A stretch of DNA of 64,000 nt from Microbacterium sp. LWO12-1.2 (GTDB lineage Bacteria; Actinomycetota; Actinomycetes; Actinomycetales; Microbacteriaceae). A model generated the notes under the pieces. That model was not told the origin of the DNA, did not search any database, and saw only the letters and a program-made list of their open reading frames with translations. Below are positions 16,587 to 25,144 of the stretch, in pieces; position 1 is the stretch's first letter, and every line of letters begins with the position of its first letter. Position numbers and translations under genes: made by a program. Where the stretch lies: the NCBI RefSeq assembly GCF_040675875.1, contig NZ_JBEGII010000001.1, positions 3,100,001 to 3,164,000 on the forward strand, given 5' to 3'.

Positions 16587-17617
16587 GCCGTCACCAGGTC
16601 CGCCCCACGGGGCCCGGTCGCGGTCTCGTCGGCTGCGGGCAGCTGAAGCTCCGCAGGAACAGGGATCCCGTACATCTTCGCGGCGTTCAGACCCAGGATC
16701 TTCCGCTTCTGATCGAGCGTGATCTGCGGATACTCGGTCATGTCCTCAGGAATCTGGAAGTCGACGAACGCCTCGATCAGCCACCGCGGTGTCCACAGCG
16801 CATAGTCCGACGAGAACTGGATGCGGTCCTCGCCGATCCAGTACAGGAGCTCCCCGATGATCTGAGCGAAGTACCGCGGTCGGGTGTGGATGAAAGGCAT
16901 CGCGACGGCGAGCCCGCCATGCACATTGGGCTCCTGTGTGGCGATCCAGCAGAAGTCCTCGAGCCGTGGCAGCCCGACGTGTTCGACGATGAAGTTCAGG
17001 TCGGTGAAGTCGGTCGCCGCGTGGTCCACATCCGCGACGTCGAAGGCGTCGCGGTCGAGCGGACGGATGGTCGGCCCCTTGTGCACGTGGATGTTGCGGA
17101 TGCCGAGTTCGCGGCACACCTCGAAATAGCGATACGCCCAAGGGTCGTCGAGCTTCCACCCGCGCGAGTCGCCGTTCCATTCGGCGGTGTAGAGCTTGAC
17201 TCCCTGCAGGCCGAACCGCTCGGCATCCGCCCGCAGGCGATCGAGACCGGCTTCGCCGTTGCGCGGATCGAAGTTGTGGTTGTAGGTGAGCTTGTCCGGG
17301 TGGGCCTGCGCCAGGGCGAACGCCTCGTCGGTCTGCCCGAATCCGCGGTGGTAGAACTCACCGAGTCGAGCCGGCTGGAAGATCGCGTGGTCGACGTATC
17401 CATCCGTGAAGAGGTCCTTCATGAACCGCTCGCCGCCCTGGTAGAGGTACTCCTCGTACGACCACTTCTCCGAATCCGGCGAGAGGTTGGCGTGATAGTC
17501 GTAGAAGCAGTCGATGAACTGCTTGCCGTGGATGTTGCGCTGGTTCTCGGGTCGCGCGTCCCACAGCGCCACGTGCGCATCGACGATGAAGAAACTCTCG
17601 CCATTCTTCTGATACAT
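16583..17617 (-). CDS. Amidohydrolase-family (TIM-barrel) protein of propane-operon type
   Basis: The 344-aa amidohydrolase_2-type protein starts with FIVDAHVALWD, where classical members have a D-x-H metal motif, and has HVHKGPTI, FIVEHVGLPRLEDF and a late FSSDYALW (Asp) motif. AAAGGAG lies upstream of the ATG at 17617; longer upstream frames have no support. The same protein follows the monooxygenase genes in propane-oxidation operons, where its exact job is unknown. It is the first gene of the operon and is divergent from the AcoR/MimR-type regulator. The 159-base gap between them must hold both promoters; I see no clear -10/-35 pair. Confidence 0.85.
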   Translation of the reverse strand: MYQKNGESFFIVDAHVALWDARPENQRNIHGKQFIDCFYDYHANLSPDSEKWSYEEYLYQGGERFMKDLFTDGYVDHAIFQPARLGEFYHRGFGQTDEAFALAQAHPDKLTYNHNFDPRNGEAGLDRLRADAERFGLQGVKLYTAEWNGDSRGWKLDDPWAYRYFEVCRELGIRNIHVHKGPTIRPLDRDAFDVADVDHAATDFTDLNFIVEHVGLPRLEDFCWIATQEPNVHGGLAVAMPFIHTRPRYFAQIIGELLYWIGEDRIQFSSDYALWTPRWLIEAFVDFQIPEDMTEYPQITLDQKRKILGLNAAKMYGIPVPAELQLPAADETATGPRGADLVTA

Positions 17618-17776
17618 GTTTGCTCCTTTGCCGCATGTAAGGAATCCCATTTCCTGGCGCAACGATATGCGGGTGCCGACCGTCCAGGACCGCCGGTCCG
17701 TCTCACTTTGAGATCGGCAGGGAGACACCGGGCGCAGCGGCGTAAGCTGACGCCACGAACAACTGCGAAGGCGCTG

Positions 17777-19243
17777 ATGGACGCTCACGATCTACCCGCT
17801 CGTGCGCAGGTGGACAACACCGCGCTCCGTGACGTTCCGCCGCGCCTGATGGCCTCCTGGCAGCGCAGCCAGACCTACGGCATCTCGCTCGAAGCGATCA
17901 ACCCCGTCTTCTCCGGCACCTACGACGACGAGTCGCTGTTCTACGAGTGCGGGCGTCAGATCCTCGCCGACCTGCACAGCACGCTCTCCGCGGAGCCTGT
18001 GGGGCTGATGCTGACCGACGCCGACGGACTCGTGCTCAACCGGATCAGCGGCGACACCGCACTCCTGCAAGCTCTCGACCAGGTGCATCTCGCTCCGGGT
18101 TTCACCTACTCGGAGCGAGAAGTCGGAACCAACGGTCTCGGACTGGCGCTGGCTGATCGGGTGCCGTCGCTGGTGCGAGCGGATGACCACTACACGCTGA
18201 GCCTCTGCGGATACACCTGCGCCGCCGCACCTGTCTTCGACCCGCAGAGCGGGCGGCTGGAAGGCGCAATCAACCTCACCACCTGGTCCGATGCCCGGCC
18301 CGATCTGCTGCTCGCACTGGCCCAATCCGCGGCGACCTCGACGGCGAATCTGATGCTGGCGCGCGGTCAGGGGCATCGACCGCGTCGGGTGTCCCGTGGC
18401 CACGTGTTCCGTGTCGAGGCGGTCCAGCCGGAACCCGGGAGTGCCTCCGTGCACGCGCTGTCAGACGCCTGGAACAATGCCGTCGCGCAAGCGGCCGCAG
18501 CGGTGAAGGCCGGCCGCACCGTCGCCGCCGTCGGCGAGTGGGGATCCGGACGAGCCACCGTCCTCGCGCAGGCGCAGCGGATCGCACACCCGCGCGACCG
18601 CCTCCTCGCCGTGCGTGCGCCGGAACCGCACGACATCGACACCTGGCTGTCGCTCTGGACGCCGGAGCTCAGCCATGCCGACACCGGAGTCGTGGTCTGC
18701 AACGTCGACGAACTACCGGACAGGGCAGCCCACGAGCTTCACGACCTGCTGGTGAGCGCACACGCGAAGACCGGGAGAAGCCATACGATCTCCGCCGAGC
18801 GATTCGATGAGATCCCGACGCCCCTCGCCGAGCTGGTGGACACCGTCGTCCACGTCCCGTCCCTGCGCGAACGTCCCGACGACATCCTTCCCCTTGCCGA
18901 GGCTCTCGCGCGACGCGCTCGAGGAAGGCCGATCGACTTCACCCCCGCGGCGGTGCGGATACTCGTCGACTACGCCTGGCCGGGGAACGTCGCAGAGCTC
19001 TACGCCGCGGTGAAGGAGGCAGCGATTCGCACCGACACCATCGACGCACAGCATCTTCCTCCGGAGATGCTGGCGCGCAGCGCACACCTGCCCCGCATCC
19101 GGGCGTTCGAACGCGAAGAGATGGTGAGAGTTCTCACCCGCCCTGGTGCGACGATCGAGAACGCCGCACGTGAGCTGGGGATGAGCCGCGCGACCATCTA
19201 CCGCAAGCTCGCGCAGTACGGCATCCAGCTTCCCCGCCACTAG
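17777..19243 (+). CDS. AcoR/MimR-type GAF-AAA-Fis transcriptional activator
   Basis: The 488-aa regulator has an N-terminal helical part with RLMASWQRSQTYGIS, a GAF-like sensor (about 55-190, with GFTYSEREVGTNGLGLAL), a degenerate AAA+ domain (GEWGSGR replaces a normal Walker A; VPSLRERPDDILPLAEAL and YAWPGNVAELYAAV are kept) and a Fis-type HTH at the C-terminus (NAARELGMSRATIYRKLAQYGI). The GAFTGA sigma-54 contact loop is absent, as in actinobacterial members that lack sigma-54. MimR-type proteins activate alkane or ketone monooxygenase operons. It is divergent from the amidohydrolase operon, its probable target. GAAGG precedes the ATG at 17777. Confidence 0.88.
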   Translation: MDAHDLPARAQVDNTALRDVPPRLMASWQRSQTYGISLEAINPVFSGTYDDESLFYECGRQILADLHSTLSAEPVGLMLTDADGLVLNRISGDTALLQALDQVHLAPGFTYSEREVGTNGLGLALADRVPSLVRADDHYTLSLCGYTCAAAPVFDPQSGRLEGAINLTTWSDARPDLLLALAQSAATSTANLMLARGQGHRPRRVSRGHVFRVEAVQPEPGSASVHALSDAWNNAVAQAAAAVKAGRTVAAVGEWGSGRATVLAQAQRIAHPRDRLLAVRAPEPHDIDTWLSLWTPELSHADTGVVVCNVDELPDRAAHELHDLLVSAHAKTGRSHTISAERFDEIPTPLAELVDTVVHVPSLRERPDDILPLAEALARRARGRPIDFTPAAVRILVDYAWPGNVAELYAAVKEAAIRTDTIDAQHLPPEMLARSAHLPRIRAFEREEMVRVLTRPGATIENAARELGMSRATIYRKLAQYGIQLPRH

Positions 19244-19266
19244 GACGGCCGAACGCCGACCTGCCC

Positions 19267-19315
19267 CTCGACAAGCTCAGGGACCCAGAACCCTGGGTTG
19301 CTGAGCCTGTCGAAG
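19267..19315. repeat. REP-like palindrome TTCGACAAGCTCAGG, copy 2
   Basis: Sequence from CTCGACAAGCTCAGGGACC to GCTGAGCCTGTCGAAG forms the same stem-loop as 12587-12635 and differs at a few bases. It sits between the converging activator and msrA genes and could double as a terminator. Confidence 0.8.
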
Positions 19316-19326
19316 CAGCCGGACGG

Positions 19327-19875
19327 TCAGACCGCCGCGCTCTCCTCGCGCTTCGGGAGCACCCATCCCGCGCGCGGGAAGTGGCAGGTGTAGCCGTTCG
19401 GATACTTGATCAGGTAGTCCTGGTGCTCTTCCTCGGCCTCCCAGAACGGCCCCACGGGCTCGATCGTGGTGACGGCCTTGCCCGGCCAGAGACCCGAGGC
19501 GTCGACGTCGGCGATCGTGTCGCGCGCCACGGTCTCCTGCTCGGGGCTGAGCGGGAAGATCGCGGAACGGTAGCTCGATCCGATGTCGTTTCCCTGACGG
19601 TCCTTGGTCGAGGGGTCGTGGATCTGGAAGAAGAACGCCAGGATGTCGCGGTACGTGGTCTTGGTCGGATCGAACACGATCTCGACCGCCTCGGCGTGAC
19701 CCGGGTGGTTGCGGTACGTCGCATGCGCGTTCGAGCCGCCGGTGTAGCCGACCCGGGTGCCGAGCACTCCGGGCTGGCGGCGGATCAGGTCTTCCATGCC
19801 CCAGAAACAGCCGCCGGCGAGCACGGCGGTCTCGGCTCCGGGGGTGCGGGTGATGGTTCCGGTGTCGTCGGTCAT
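19327..19875 (-). CDS. msrA: Peptide-methionine (S)-S-oxide reductase
   Basis: The 182-aa protein reduces the S-epimer of methionine sulfoxide, free or in proteins. The catalytic Cys is in [10 protein letters not shown] (about Cys23), with [20 protein letters not shown] and a late [18 protein letters not shown]. The ATG at 19875 overlaps the msrB stop as ATGA, so the reductases for the two epimers are co-translated. Resolving Cys candidates in the C-terminal part are few (one in YTCHF). Confidence 0.95.
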   Translation of the reverse strand: MTDDTGTITRTPGAETAVLAGGCFWGMEDLIRRQPGVLGTRVGYTGGSNAHATYRNHPGHAEAVEIVFDPTKTTYRDILAFFFQIHDPSTKDRQGNDIGSSYRSAIFPLSPEQETVARDTIADVDASGLWPGKAVTTIEPVGPFWEAEEEHQDYLIKYPNGYTCHFPRAGWVLPKREESAAV

Positions 19876-20348
19876 GACTGCTCCTCGGCGTTGTCGGTGG
19901 TCTGGTGTGTGAAGAGGGCGCTGTAGCGACCGTACCCTTCCTCCTCGAGCCGGTCGGCCGGCACGAAGCGAAGAGCGGCGGAGTTCATGCAGTACCGCAA
20001 TCCTCCCGCGTCTCGGGGTCCGTCGTCGAAGACGTGCCCGAGGTGGCTGTCGGCACCGGTCGAGCGCGCCTCGGTGCGCGTCATGAACAGCTTCCGATCG
20101 GTGCGGGTCGTGACGGCATCCGGCTCGATGGGCTTGGTGAAGCTCGGCCATCCGGTGCCGCTGTCGAACTTGTCGATCGAGGTGAACAGGGGCTGGCCGG
20201 AGACGACGTCGACGTAGATGCCGTCTTCATGGTTGTTCCAGTACGCATTGCGGAAGGGGGGCTCGGTGCCGTCCTCCTGCGTGACCTCGTACTGCAGGTG
20301 GGTGAGGTCGCTGACGGCCTCGGAAGTCTTGCGGTAGTCGTTCGACAC
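19872..20348 (-). CDS. msrB: Peptide-methionine (R)-S-oxide reductase
   Basis: The 158-aa protein reduces the R-epimer of methionine sulfoxide. It has [20 protein letters not shown] and the catalytic Cys in [12 protein letters not shown]. The two CxxC zinc-binding pairs of many MsrB proteins are absent, so this is a zinc-free form. The start is GTG at 20348 with AAGGAG seven bases before it; the longer ATG frame upstream reads through the leader of the next gene. It is followed directly by msrA. Confidence 0.94.
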   Translation of the reverse strand: MSNDYRKTSEAVSDLTHLQYEVTQEDGTEPPFRNAYWNNHEDGIYVDVVSGQPLFTSIDKFDSGTGWPSFTKPIEPDAVTTRTDRKLFMTRTEARSTGADSHLGHVFDDGPRDAGGLRYCMNSAALRFVPADRLEEEGYGRYSALFTHQTTDNAEEQS

Positions 20349-20493
20349 GATCTGTCTCCTTGTCTGACGCGGCTGGCTGCAGCGTCTGATGATCACAACC
20401 AGCGGGGCGTCCGTTTTGGTCCCGCAGGGCTGGGAGCGCGCTGTGAGTTTCTGCGGACCACCCGAACGCCCCGAACATGAGACGATGCCGGGG

Positions 20494-21357
20494 ATGGATG
20501 CCGTTGACGAAGAACTCCGCACGCTACGAGCACGTGCCTACGGTCCGCACGCCGACATCACGGACGATCCGGCGGCCGTCCGGCGCCTTCATGAGCTCGA
20601 GGGCCTCCGCGCTGCGCGCCGCGCGGAGACGATGAGCGCGGATGCCGCATCGCCGGTGGCGGTCGACGTCGTGCCGGTGGACGAGCGGATGCCGGATGAG
20701 CTCACCCCTGGCCTCTCCGACCTCGACGCGCTGTTCCCGGTAGTGCCGGAGCTTCCCTCGTCGACAGAGCTTCCCGCGTCGCCGCAGCTTCCCGCGTCGG
20801 CAGAGCATCCTGTCGCCGCAGAGGAGACGACCACGCCGCAGGAGCCCGCCGGTCCGCGTCGCTACCGACGCCGCGCGCTGTGGATCACCGCCGTGGCCGC
20901 GGCAGCGCTGAGCGCCGGCGTCACGTACGCCGTGGTCTCATTCGCCCCGGTCTCGGCATCGTCCGGGGCTCCGCAGATCTCCACGTTGCCCCCCACCAAC
21001 GCGATCGAGGTTCCGGTGGGGTTCATCGGAGCCGCGGAGGACTCTCCTGTCTTCGAGTTCCACGGCATGACGCTCTTCGTGGGCGGAGGGTTCGGCGGCG
21101 CGGCTGCCCCCGGGGCTGCCTGCCTTCTCGCGCTCGACACCGATCAGATCCCGGCCGTCGCCGACTTCGACTCTTCCGGATGGAGCATCGACGGGAACGT
21201 CTACAGTGGCTGCGGCGTCGGCGCATTCCCTGCGACGGTCGAGGTTCCGATCACCGCCGAAGCGCCCGGCGATCTCACGGCGGCCTTCCCCGACGGCACC
21301 GCACTGCAGTTCGTGCTCGATGGCGACCGGGTCGGCGTCTTCCTCGACAGCGAGTAG
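20494..21357 (+). CDS. Hypothetical single-pass membrane protein
   Basis: I do not recognise a named family. The 287-aa product starts with a charged helical stretch ([13 protein letters not shown], then [14 protein letters not shown]), continues with a Pro/Glu/Ser-rich linker with a [14 protein letters not shown] repetition, crosses the membrane once at about residues 130-155, and ends in a roughly 130-residue extracytoplasmic domain with two Cys that could form a disulfide. The start could also be the ATG three codons upstream. An [18 protein letters not shown] N-terminus is familiar from other Microbacteriaceae, where it is also uncharacterised. Confidence 0.75.
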   Translation: MDAVDEELRTLRARAYGPHADITDDPAAVRRLHELEGLRAARRAETMSADAASPVAVDVVPVDERMPDELTPGLSDLDALFPVVPELPSSTELPASPQLPASAEHPVAAEETTTPQEPAGPRRYRRRALWITAVAAAALSAGVTYAVVSFAPVSASSGAPQISTLPPTNAIEVPVGFIGAAEDSPVFEFHGMTLFVGGGFGGAAAPGAACLLALDTDQIPAVADFDSSGWSIDGNVYSGCGVGAFPATVEVPITAEAPGDLTAAFPDGTALQFVLDGDRVGVFLDSE

Positions 21358-21437
21358 CCGACACCTCCGCCGACACCGCCGCCGACACACGATGTGGATA
21401 TAGTTTCTCGTCTGCACATTGAACCTGGGGGACGCAC

Positions 21438-22355
21438 ATGTCGGTTGGTCTGCTCGCCGTCGTCGACGACATCCTGAGCGCGGCGATGAAGGCTTCGGCC
21501 AAGGCCGCAGGCGTCGTGATCGATGACGCCGCCGTCACGCCGCAGTACGTGCAGGGCATCACTCCCGCACGCGAACTGCCCGTGGTCGCGAAGATCGCGG
21601 TCGGATCACTGGCGAACAAGTTCGTCATCATCATCCCGATCGCCCTGCTCCTCACCGCCTTCGCGCCGTGGGTGCTGCCATACCTGCTGATCCTGGGCGG
21701 TGCGTACCTCTGCTTCGAAGGCGCCGAGAAGGTGCTCGAATGGTTCGGCGTGCAGCACGGCCACGCAGAAGAAGGCGACCGCAACGAGAACAAGCTGGTG
21801 TGGGGCGCGGTGCGCACCGACCTGATCCTCTCGACCGAGATCATGCTCATCTCGCTCGCGAACCTCGAGGCCGGCCTCGACATCTGGACGACCCTCGCAA
21901 TCCTGGCCGTCATCGCGCTCATCATGACCGGTGTCGTCTACGGCGCCGTCGCGCTGCTGGTGAAGATCGACGACATCGGCCTCAAGATGGCCAAGAACCC
22001 GGTGCAGCGCGTGCGACACACCGGCACCCGGATCGTGCGCTCGATGCCTGCAGTCTTCCGCTTCATCAGCGTCCTCGGCACCGTCGCCATGCTCTGGGTC
22101 GGCGGCCACCTGCTGCTCGTGAACCTCGGCGAGGTCGGCCTGCACTTCGGTGCCGATGTGCTGCACGGCATCGAGCACCTGCTCGAGCCGCTCGGACCGG
22201 TGATCGTCTGGATCGGCGACACCCTGTTCTCGGCCGTCGCCGGACTCGTGGCCGGGATGATCATCGTCGGCATCGTGCTGGGCGTCGCGCGGATGCTGGG
22301 CAAGAAGCCGAACTTCCACGAGGGCGAGGAGTCCCCCGCCGACGTGCACGTCTGA
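21438..22355 (+). CDS. DUF808 (YedI-like) inner membrane protein
   Basis: The 305-aa protein begins SVGLLAVVDDILSAAMKASAKAAGVVIDDAAVTPQYV, the hallmark opening of the DUF808 family, and has five to six hydrophobic helices plus the conserved charged loop KLVWGAVRTDLILSTEIMLISL. The function of the family is unknown. GGGGGA precedes the ATG. It is a stand-alone gene here. Confidence 0.9.
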   Translation: MSVGLLAVVDDILSAAMKASAKAAGVVIDDAAVTPQYVQGITPARELPVVAKIAVGSLANKFVIIIPIALLLTAFAPWVLPYLLILGGAYLCFEGAEKVLEWFGVQHGHAEEGDRNENKLVWGAVRTDLILSTEIMLISLANLEAGLDIWTTLAILAVIALIMTGVVYGAVALLVKIDDIGLKMAKNPVQRVRHTGTRIVRSMPAVFRFISVLGTVAMLWVGGHLLLVNLGEVGLHFGADVLHGIEHLLEPLGPVIVWIGDTLFSAVAGLVAGMIIVGIVLGVARMLGKKPNFHEGEESPADVHV

Positions 22356-22375
22356 GCGGACACGTCACCGGGGCG

Positions 22376-23074
22376 TCAGAGCCGTCGGCGCACGACGATC
22401 TTCTTCTCGTCGCCCGGGTTCATCCGGTCGTACCAGACATCGACCCGCTCGCCCTCGACGATCGGCGCGGTCACATCGATGACCGCCGGGCGCTGCACGA
22501 ACCGCTGCGTCCCCTGCGCATCGACGAACGCGTAGGTCACCGCCGTCAGGATCCTGCTCGAGTCGCCGAAGTGTGTGTACCCCTGGTTCGTCACGACGCC
22601 CTCGACAGGGTCGGACTCACGCATGAGCCTCTCCTCGGTGTCGAGCCGTACTGTGCGGCGACGCAGCGCGGCGACGGCGGCCACGGCGAACACGACACCG
22701 ATGCCGATCAGCACGCTGGCCAGCACGACCCTCATGCTCACCGACAGGACGGCGATCCCCGCGCCGCCGAACCCGAGAGCCAACGGCGCCGCCCATCCCG
22801 GAAGTCGGCGGTTCTTGATCGAGAGCCGCAGCCAGAGGAAGAACCCTCCGAGGGTCGCGAGGGCACCGAGCGTGGTGCCGCCGGCGCCCAGAAGCAGCCG
22901 GACCGTGCTCTGGGCGACATCGCCGTCCCCCGGCTCCCCTGCCATCGACATGAGCGATCCGACCAGGATCGCGGGGCCGACGAAGGCGAGTATGCCGGGC
23001 AGGATGAGGTCCTTCCCGGCAGGAACTCGGGCGGCGCGTGCGCGGCGGGCGGCATCGGGATCGACGGTGCTCAT
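22376..23074 (-). CDS. Membrane protein with DUF3592-like C-terminal domain
   Basis: The 232-aa product has four hydrophobic helices in residues 25-140 followed by a soluble domain with GVVTNQGYTHFGDSSRI, VTYAFVDAQG and VDVWYDRMNPGDEKKIV, resembling the small beta domain of DUF3592-type membrane proteins. The ATG at 23074 is the only start that leaves the upstream region free. No functional clue comes from its neighbours, DUF808 (convergent) and an SDR (same strand). Confidence 0.7.
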   Translation of the reverse strand: MSTVDPDAARRARAARVPAGKDLILPGILAFVGPAILVGSLMSMAGEPGDGDVAQSTVRLLLGAGGTTLGALATLGGFFLWLRLSIKNRRLPGWAAPLALGFGGAGIAVLSVSMRVVLASVLIGIGVVFAVAAVAALRRRTVRLDTEERLMRESDPVEGVVTNQGYTHFGDSSRILTAVTYAFVDAQGTQRFVQRPAVIDVTAPIVEGERVDVWYDRMNPGDEKKIVVRRRL

Positions 23075-23126
23075 GCGTCCATCAGAGCACACCGAGCCCC
23101 GCGCGCTCCAGAGCCCGTGCGCCTTC

Positions 23127-23882
23127 TCACACCCGGACGTGGTCTGCGCTGCGCAGCCATTCGTCGAAGGTGATCTTGCCCCGGAGCGCATCCGCCCCTC
23201 CGCGCAGCGAGCCTGACGCGAGCCCCCGGCCGTAGGCACCGGGGAGCCGGATGTCGAGCACCCGGCGGTGGATGCCGTCGAACGCGAGCTGCCGTCGAGC
23301 CACGTCAGCGAGTGTCTCATCGCGCGGTCCGACCAGGTCGGGCGCCCGACCGACCGCTCCGGTCTCAGCGACCCGCACGAGGTGCGCGGCGACTTCGCGG
23401 GCCGCGACCGGCCGCATGAGCGTGCGGGGCATCGGCGCGAACGGTCCGCTCACCAGGCCGAGGATCTGCCCCGCGAACTCGTGGAACTGGCCCGCCCGGG
23501 CGATCGTGAACGGCACGGGTCCTGCGGCGACGGCCCGCTCCTGGGCGAGCTTTCCCGCGTAGTACGAGGTGTCGATGTCGTCGATCCCGACGATCGACAG
23601 CACGACGTGATGACCGACGCCGGCCTGCCGCTCGGCTGCGAGCAGGTGGTGCGCCGCGGTCTCGAAGAAGCGCCTCGACTTCTTCGCCGAGAGCGTGGTG
23701 GCGAGGTTGGTGACGTCGATGACGGCATCCGCTCCGGCGAGCGCAGCGGCGAGCCCCCTGCCCGTGAGGACATCTGCGCCGTTCGCCCTGCTGAGCACGA
23801 CGACCTCGTGACCGGCTGCGCGCGCGGACTCCGTGACGTGGCGCCCGACGGTTCCGGTTCCTCCTGCGATGGCGATCCTCAT
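23127..23882 (-). CDS. NmrA/epimerase-like atypical SDR
   Basis: The 251-aa protein has the atypical SDR glycine motif AGGTGTVGRHV at its N-terminus and a VLSIVGIDDIDTSYYAGKLAQE segment with Tyr and Lys in the active-site position. It is divergent from an ECF41-type sigma factor. ECF41 sigma factors typically neighbour carboxymuconolactone decarboxylase, oxidoreductase or epimerase genes and control them, so this gene is the expected target. A match to the ECF41 promoter lies upstream at 23932-23958. Confidence 0.85.
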   Translation of the reverse strand: MRIAIAGGTGTVGRHVTESARAAGHEVVVLSRANGADVLTGRGLAAALAGADAVIDVTNLATTLSAKKSRRFFETAAHHLLAAERQAGVGHHVVLSIVGIDDIDTSYYAGKLAQERAVAAGPVPFTIARAGQFHEFAGQILGLVSGPFAPMPRTLMRPVAAREVAAHLVRVAETGAVGRAPDLVGPRDETLADVARRQLAFDGIHRRVLDIRLPGAYGRGLASGSLRGGADALRGKITFDEWLRSADHVRV

Positions 23883-23931
23883 GGGGTTCCCTTCGTTCGG
23901 GGTGCTCTGCGCGTCACCCTGTCACATCTCC

Positions 23932-23958
23932 GACGATGGAACGCGGGCAGGTGTGAGG
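23932..23958 (-). promoter_or_regulatory. Candidate ECF41 (SigJ) promoter of the SDR gene
   Basis: On the minus strand CCTCACA (23958-23952) is followed after exactly 16 bases by CGTC (23935-23932), close to the known ECF41 consensus TGTCACA-N16-CGTC (5 of 7 and 4 of 4). The -10 box lies about 50 bases from the SDR start. The only exact TGTCACA nearby, at 23920 on the plus strand, has no CGTC at the right distance. Confidence 0.5.
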
Positions 23959-23996
23959 TCGGTAGTCTTCGAGTGCATCCGCTGCGAGGAGAGAAC

Positions 23997-24944
23997 GTGC
24001 ACGACGACCTGGATGAGGTGTTCCGCGAACGCCGTCGGCTGCTGGCCGTCGCCTACCGCATGACGGGAACCCTCGCCGATGCGGAGGACGTCGTGCAGGA
24101 GACGTTCGTGCGCTGGTACCGGCAGACGGATGCCGAACGCGACGCCATCCTGAACCTCGGCGCCTGGCTGACGACCGTCGCCAGCCGGATCTCGCTCGAT
24201 CTGCTGACCTCGGCCCGGCGACGCCGTGAGCAGTACGTGGGTCAGTGGCTGCCTGAGCCGGTGCCCTCCGACGCGTTCGCGGACAGCGGCCGGGTGTCCG
24301 CGTCATCGCGCGAGATCACCGACCCCTTGGAGCGCGTGTCGTTCGACGATTCGGTGTCGACGGCTCTGCTGGTCGTGCTGGAGTCGATGACCCCGTCGGA
24401 GCGCGTGGCCTTCGTACTGCACGACATCTTCGACGTACCGTTCCCCGAGATCGCCGACATCCTCGGGCGCTCCCCTGCCGCCGTACGCCAACTGGCGACC
24501 TCGGCGCGACGCCACGTACGCGAGAACCGCGCGACGGCAGTACCTCGGGCGGAGCATGACCGGGTGGTGCGTGCGTTCCGCGCCGCGACGCTCACAGGAG
24601 GTGTCGACGAGTTGATCCGGGTGCTCGCACCGGATGTCGAGCTGCGCAGCGACGGCGGCGGAGTCGTGCGCGCCGCACTCAACATCGTCAGCGGCGCCGA
24701 TCGGGTCGCCCGTTTCCTGCTCGGGATCGCTCAGAAGAACCCTCAGCTCGAGGCCGCCGAGCTGGAGACCGGAGACGGCCTCGCCTTCGTGTTCCGCGCG
24801 GCGGGCGAAGTCGCATCCGTCATGAACTTCGCAGTCGAGAACCGCCGCATCAGCCGGGTGTGGATCATGATGAATCCGGCGAAGCTGACCTCGTGGCGTG
24901 GCGGTTCGGGCGCGGACGGGATTTCATCGTCGCTGCGACCATGA
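23997..24944 (+). CDS. sigJ: ECF41-group RNA polymerase sigma factor
   Basis: The 315-aa protein has sigma-70 region 2 (AYRMTGTLADAEDVVQETFVRWYR), region 4 (MTPSERVAFVLHDIFDVPFPEIADILGRSPAAVRQLATSARRHV) and a C-terminal SnoaL-like domain of about 110 residues that modulates activity in ECF41 members in place of an anti-sigma factor. GTG at 23997 is chosen because GAGGAG lies seven bases before it. It is divergent from the NmrA-like SDR. The linker between regions 2 and 4 carries the WLPEPVP motif of SigJ-type proteins. Confidence 0.9.
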   Translation: MHDDLDEVFRERRRLLAVAYRMTGTLADAEDVVQETFVRWYRQTDAERDAILNLGAWLTTVASRISLDLLTSARRRREQYVGQWLPEPVPSDAFADSGRVSASSREITDPLERVSFDDSVSTALLVVLESMTPSERVAFVLHDIFDVPFPEIADILGRSPAAVRQLATSARRHVRENRATAVPRAEHDRVVRAFRAATLTGGVDELIRVLAPDVELRSDGGGVVRAALNIVSGADRVARFLLGIAQKNPQLEAAELETGDGLAFVFRAAGEVASVMNFAVENRRISRVWIMMNPAKLTSWRGGSGADGISSSLRP

Positions 24945-25017
24945 GATCGACCGCAGCGAGCACCTGTTGCCTGCAGGTGACAGGCGATCAACAACTAGCC
25001 CATCGGCCACCCATACG

Positions 25018-25046
25018 TTGGCTTCGCATCACTCCCCAGTTATAGG
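25018..25046 (+). promoter_or_regulatory. Candidate promoter of the N-hydroxylase/ATP-grasp operon
   Basis: TTGGCT (25018-25023) and TATAGG (25041-25046) are separated by 17 bases, a good fit to a housekeeping promoter, in the AT-rich gap left of the island. It would leave a leader of about 95 bases before the ATG at 25145. I see no iron-box-like palindrome nearby. The 200-base gap after sigJ otherwise holds only an imperfect hairpin near 24966. Confidence 0.4.
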
Positions 25047-25144
25047 TGTTCTACCGGAGTTCGCCTTCTGCGCGCCAGAAATTGACTTACGCTCCTTGTG
25101 ATCGCGCCCAGACTGGCGAGATCCAGTGGGATATTGGGGGAAGA

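Noticed and set aside
17777..19243. Sigma-54-dependent activator
   Set aside because: The AAA domain lacks the GAFTGA loop and a proper Walker A, and actinobacteria lack sigma-54. It was called AcoR/MimR-type instead.
23920..23926. Exact TGTCACA on the plus strand as a sigJ autoregulatory promoter
   Set aside because: No CGTC occurs 16 bases downstream. The minus-strand match with correct spacing is better.
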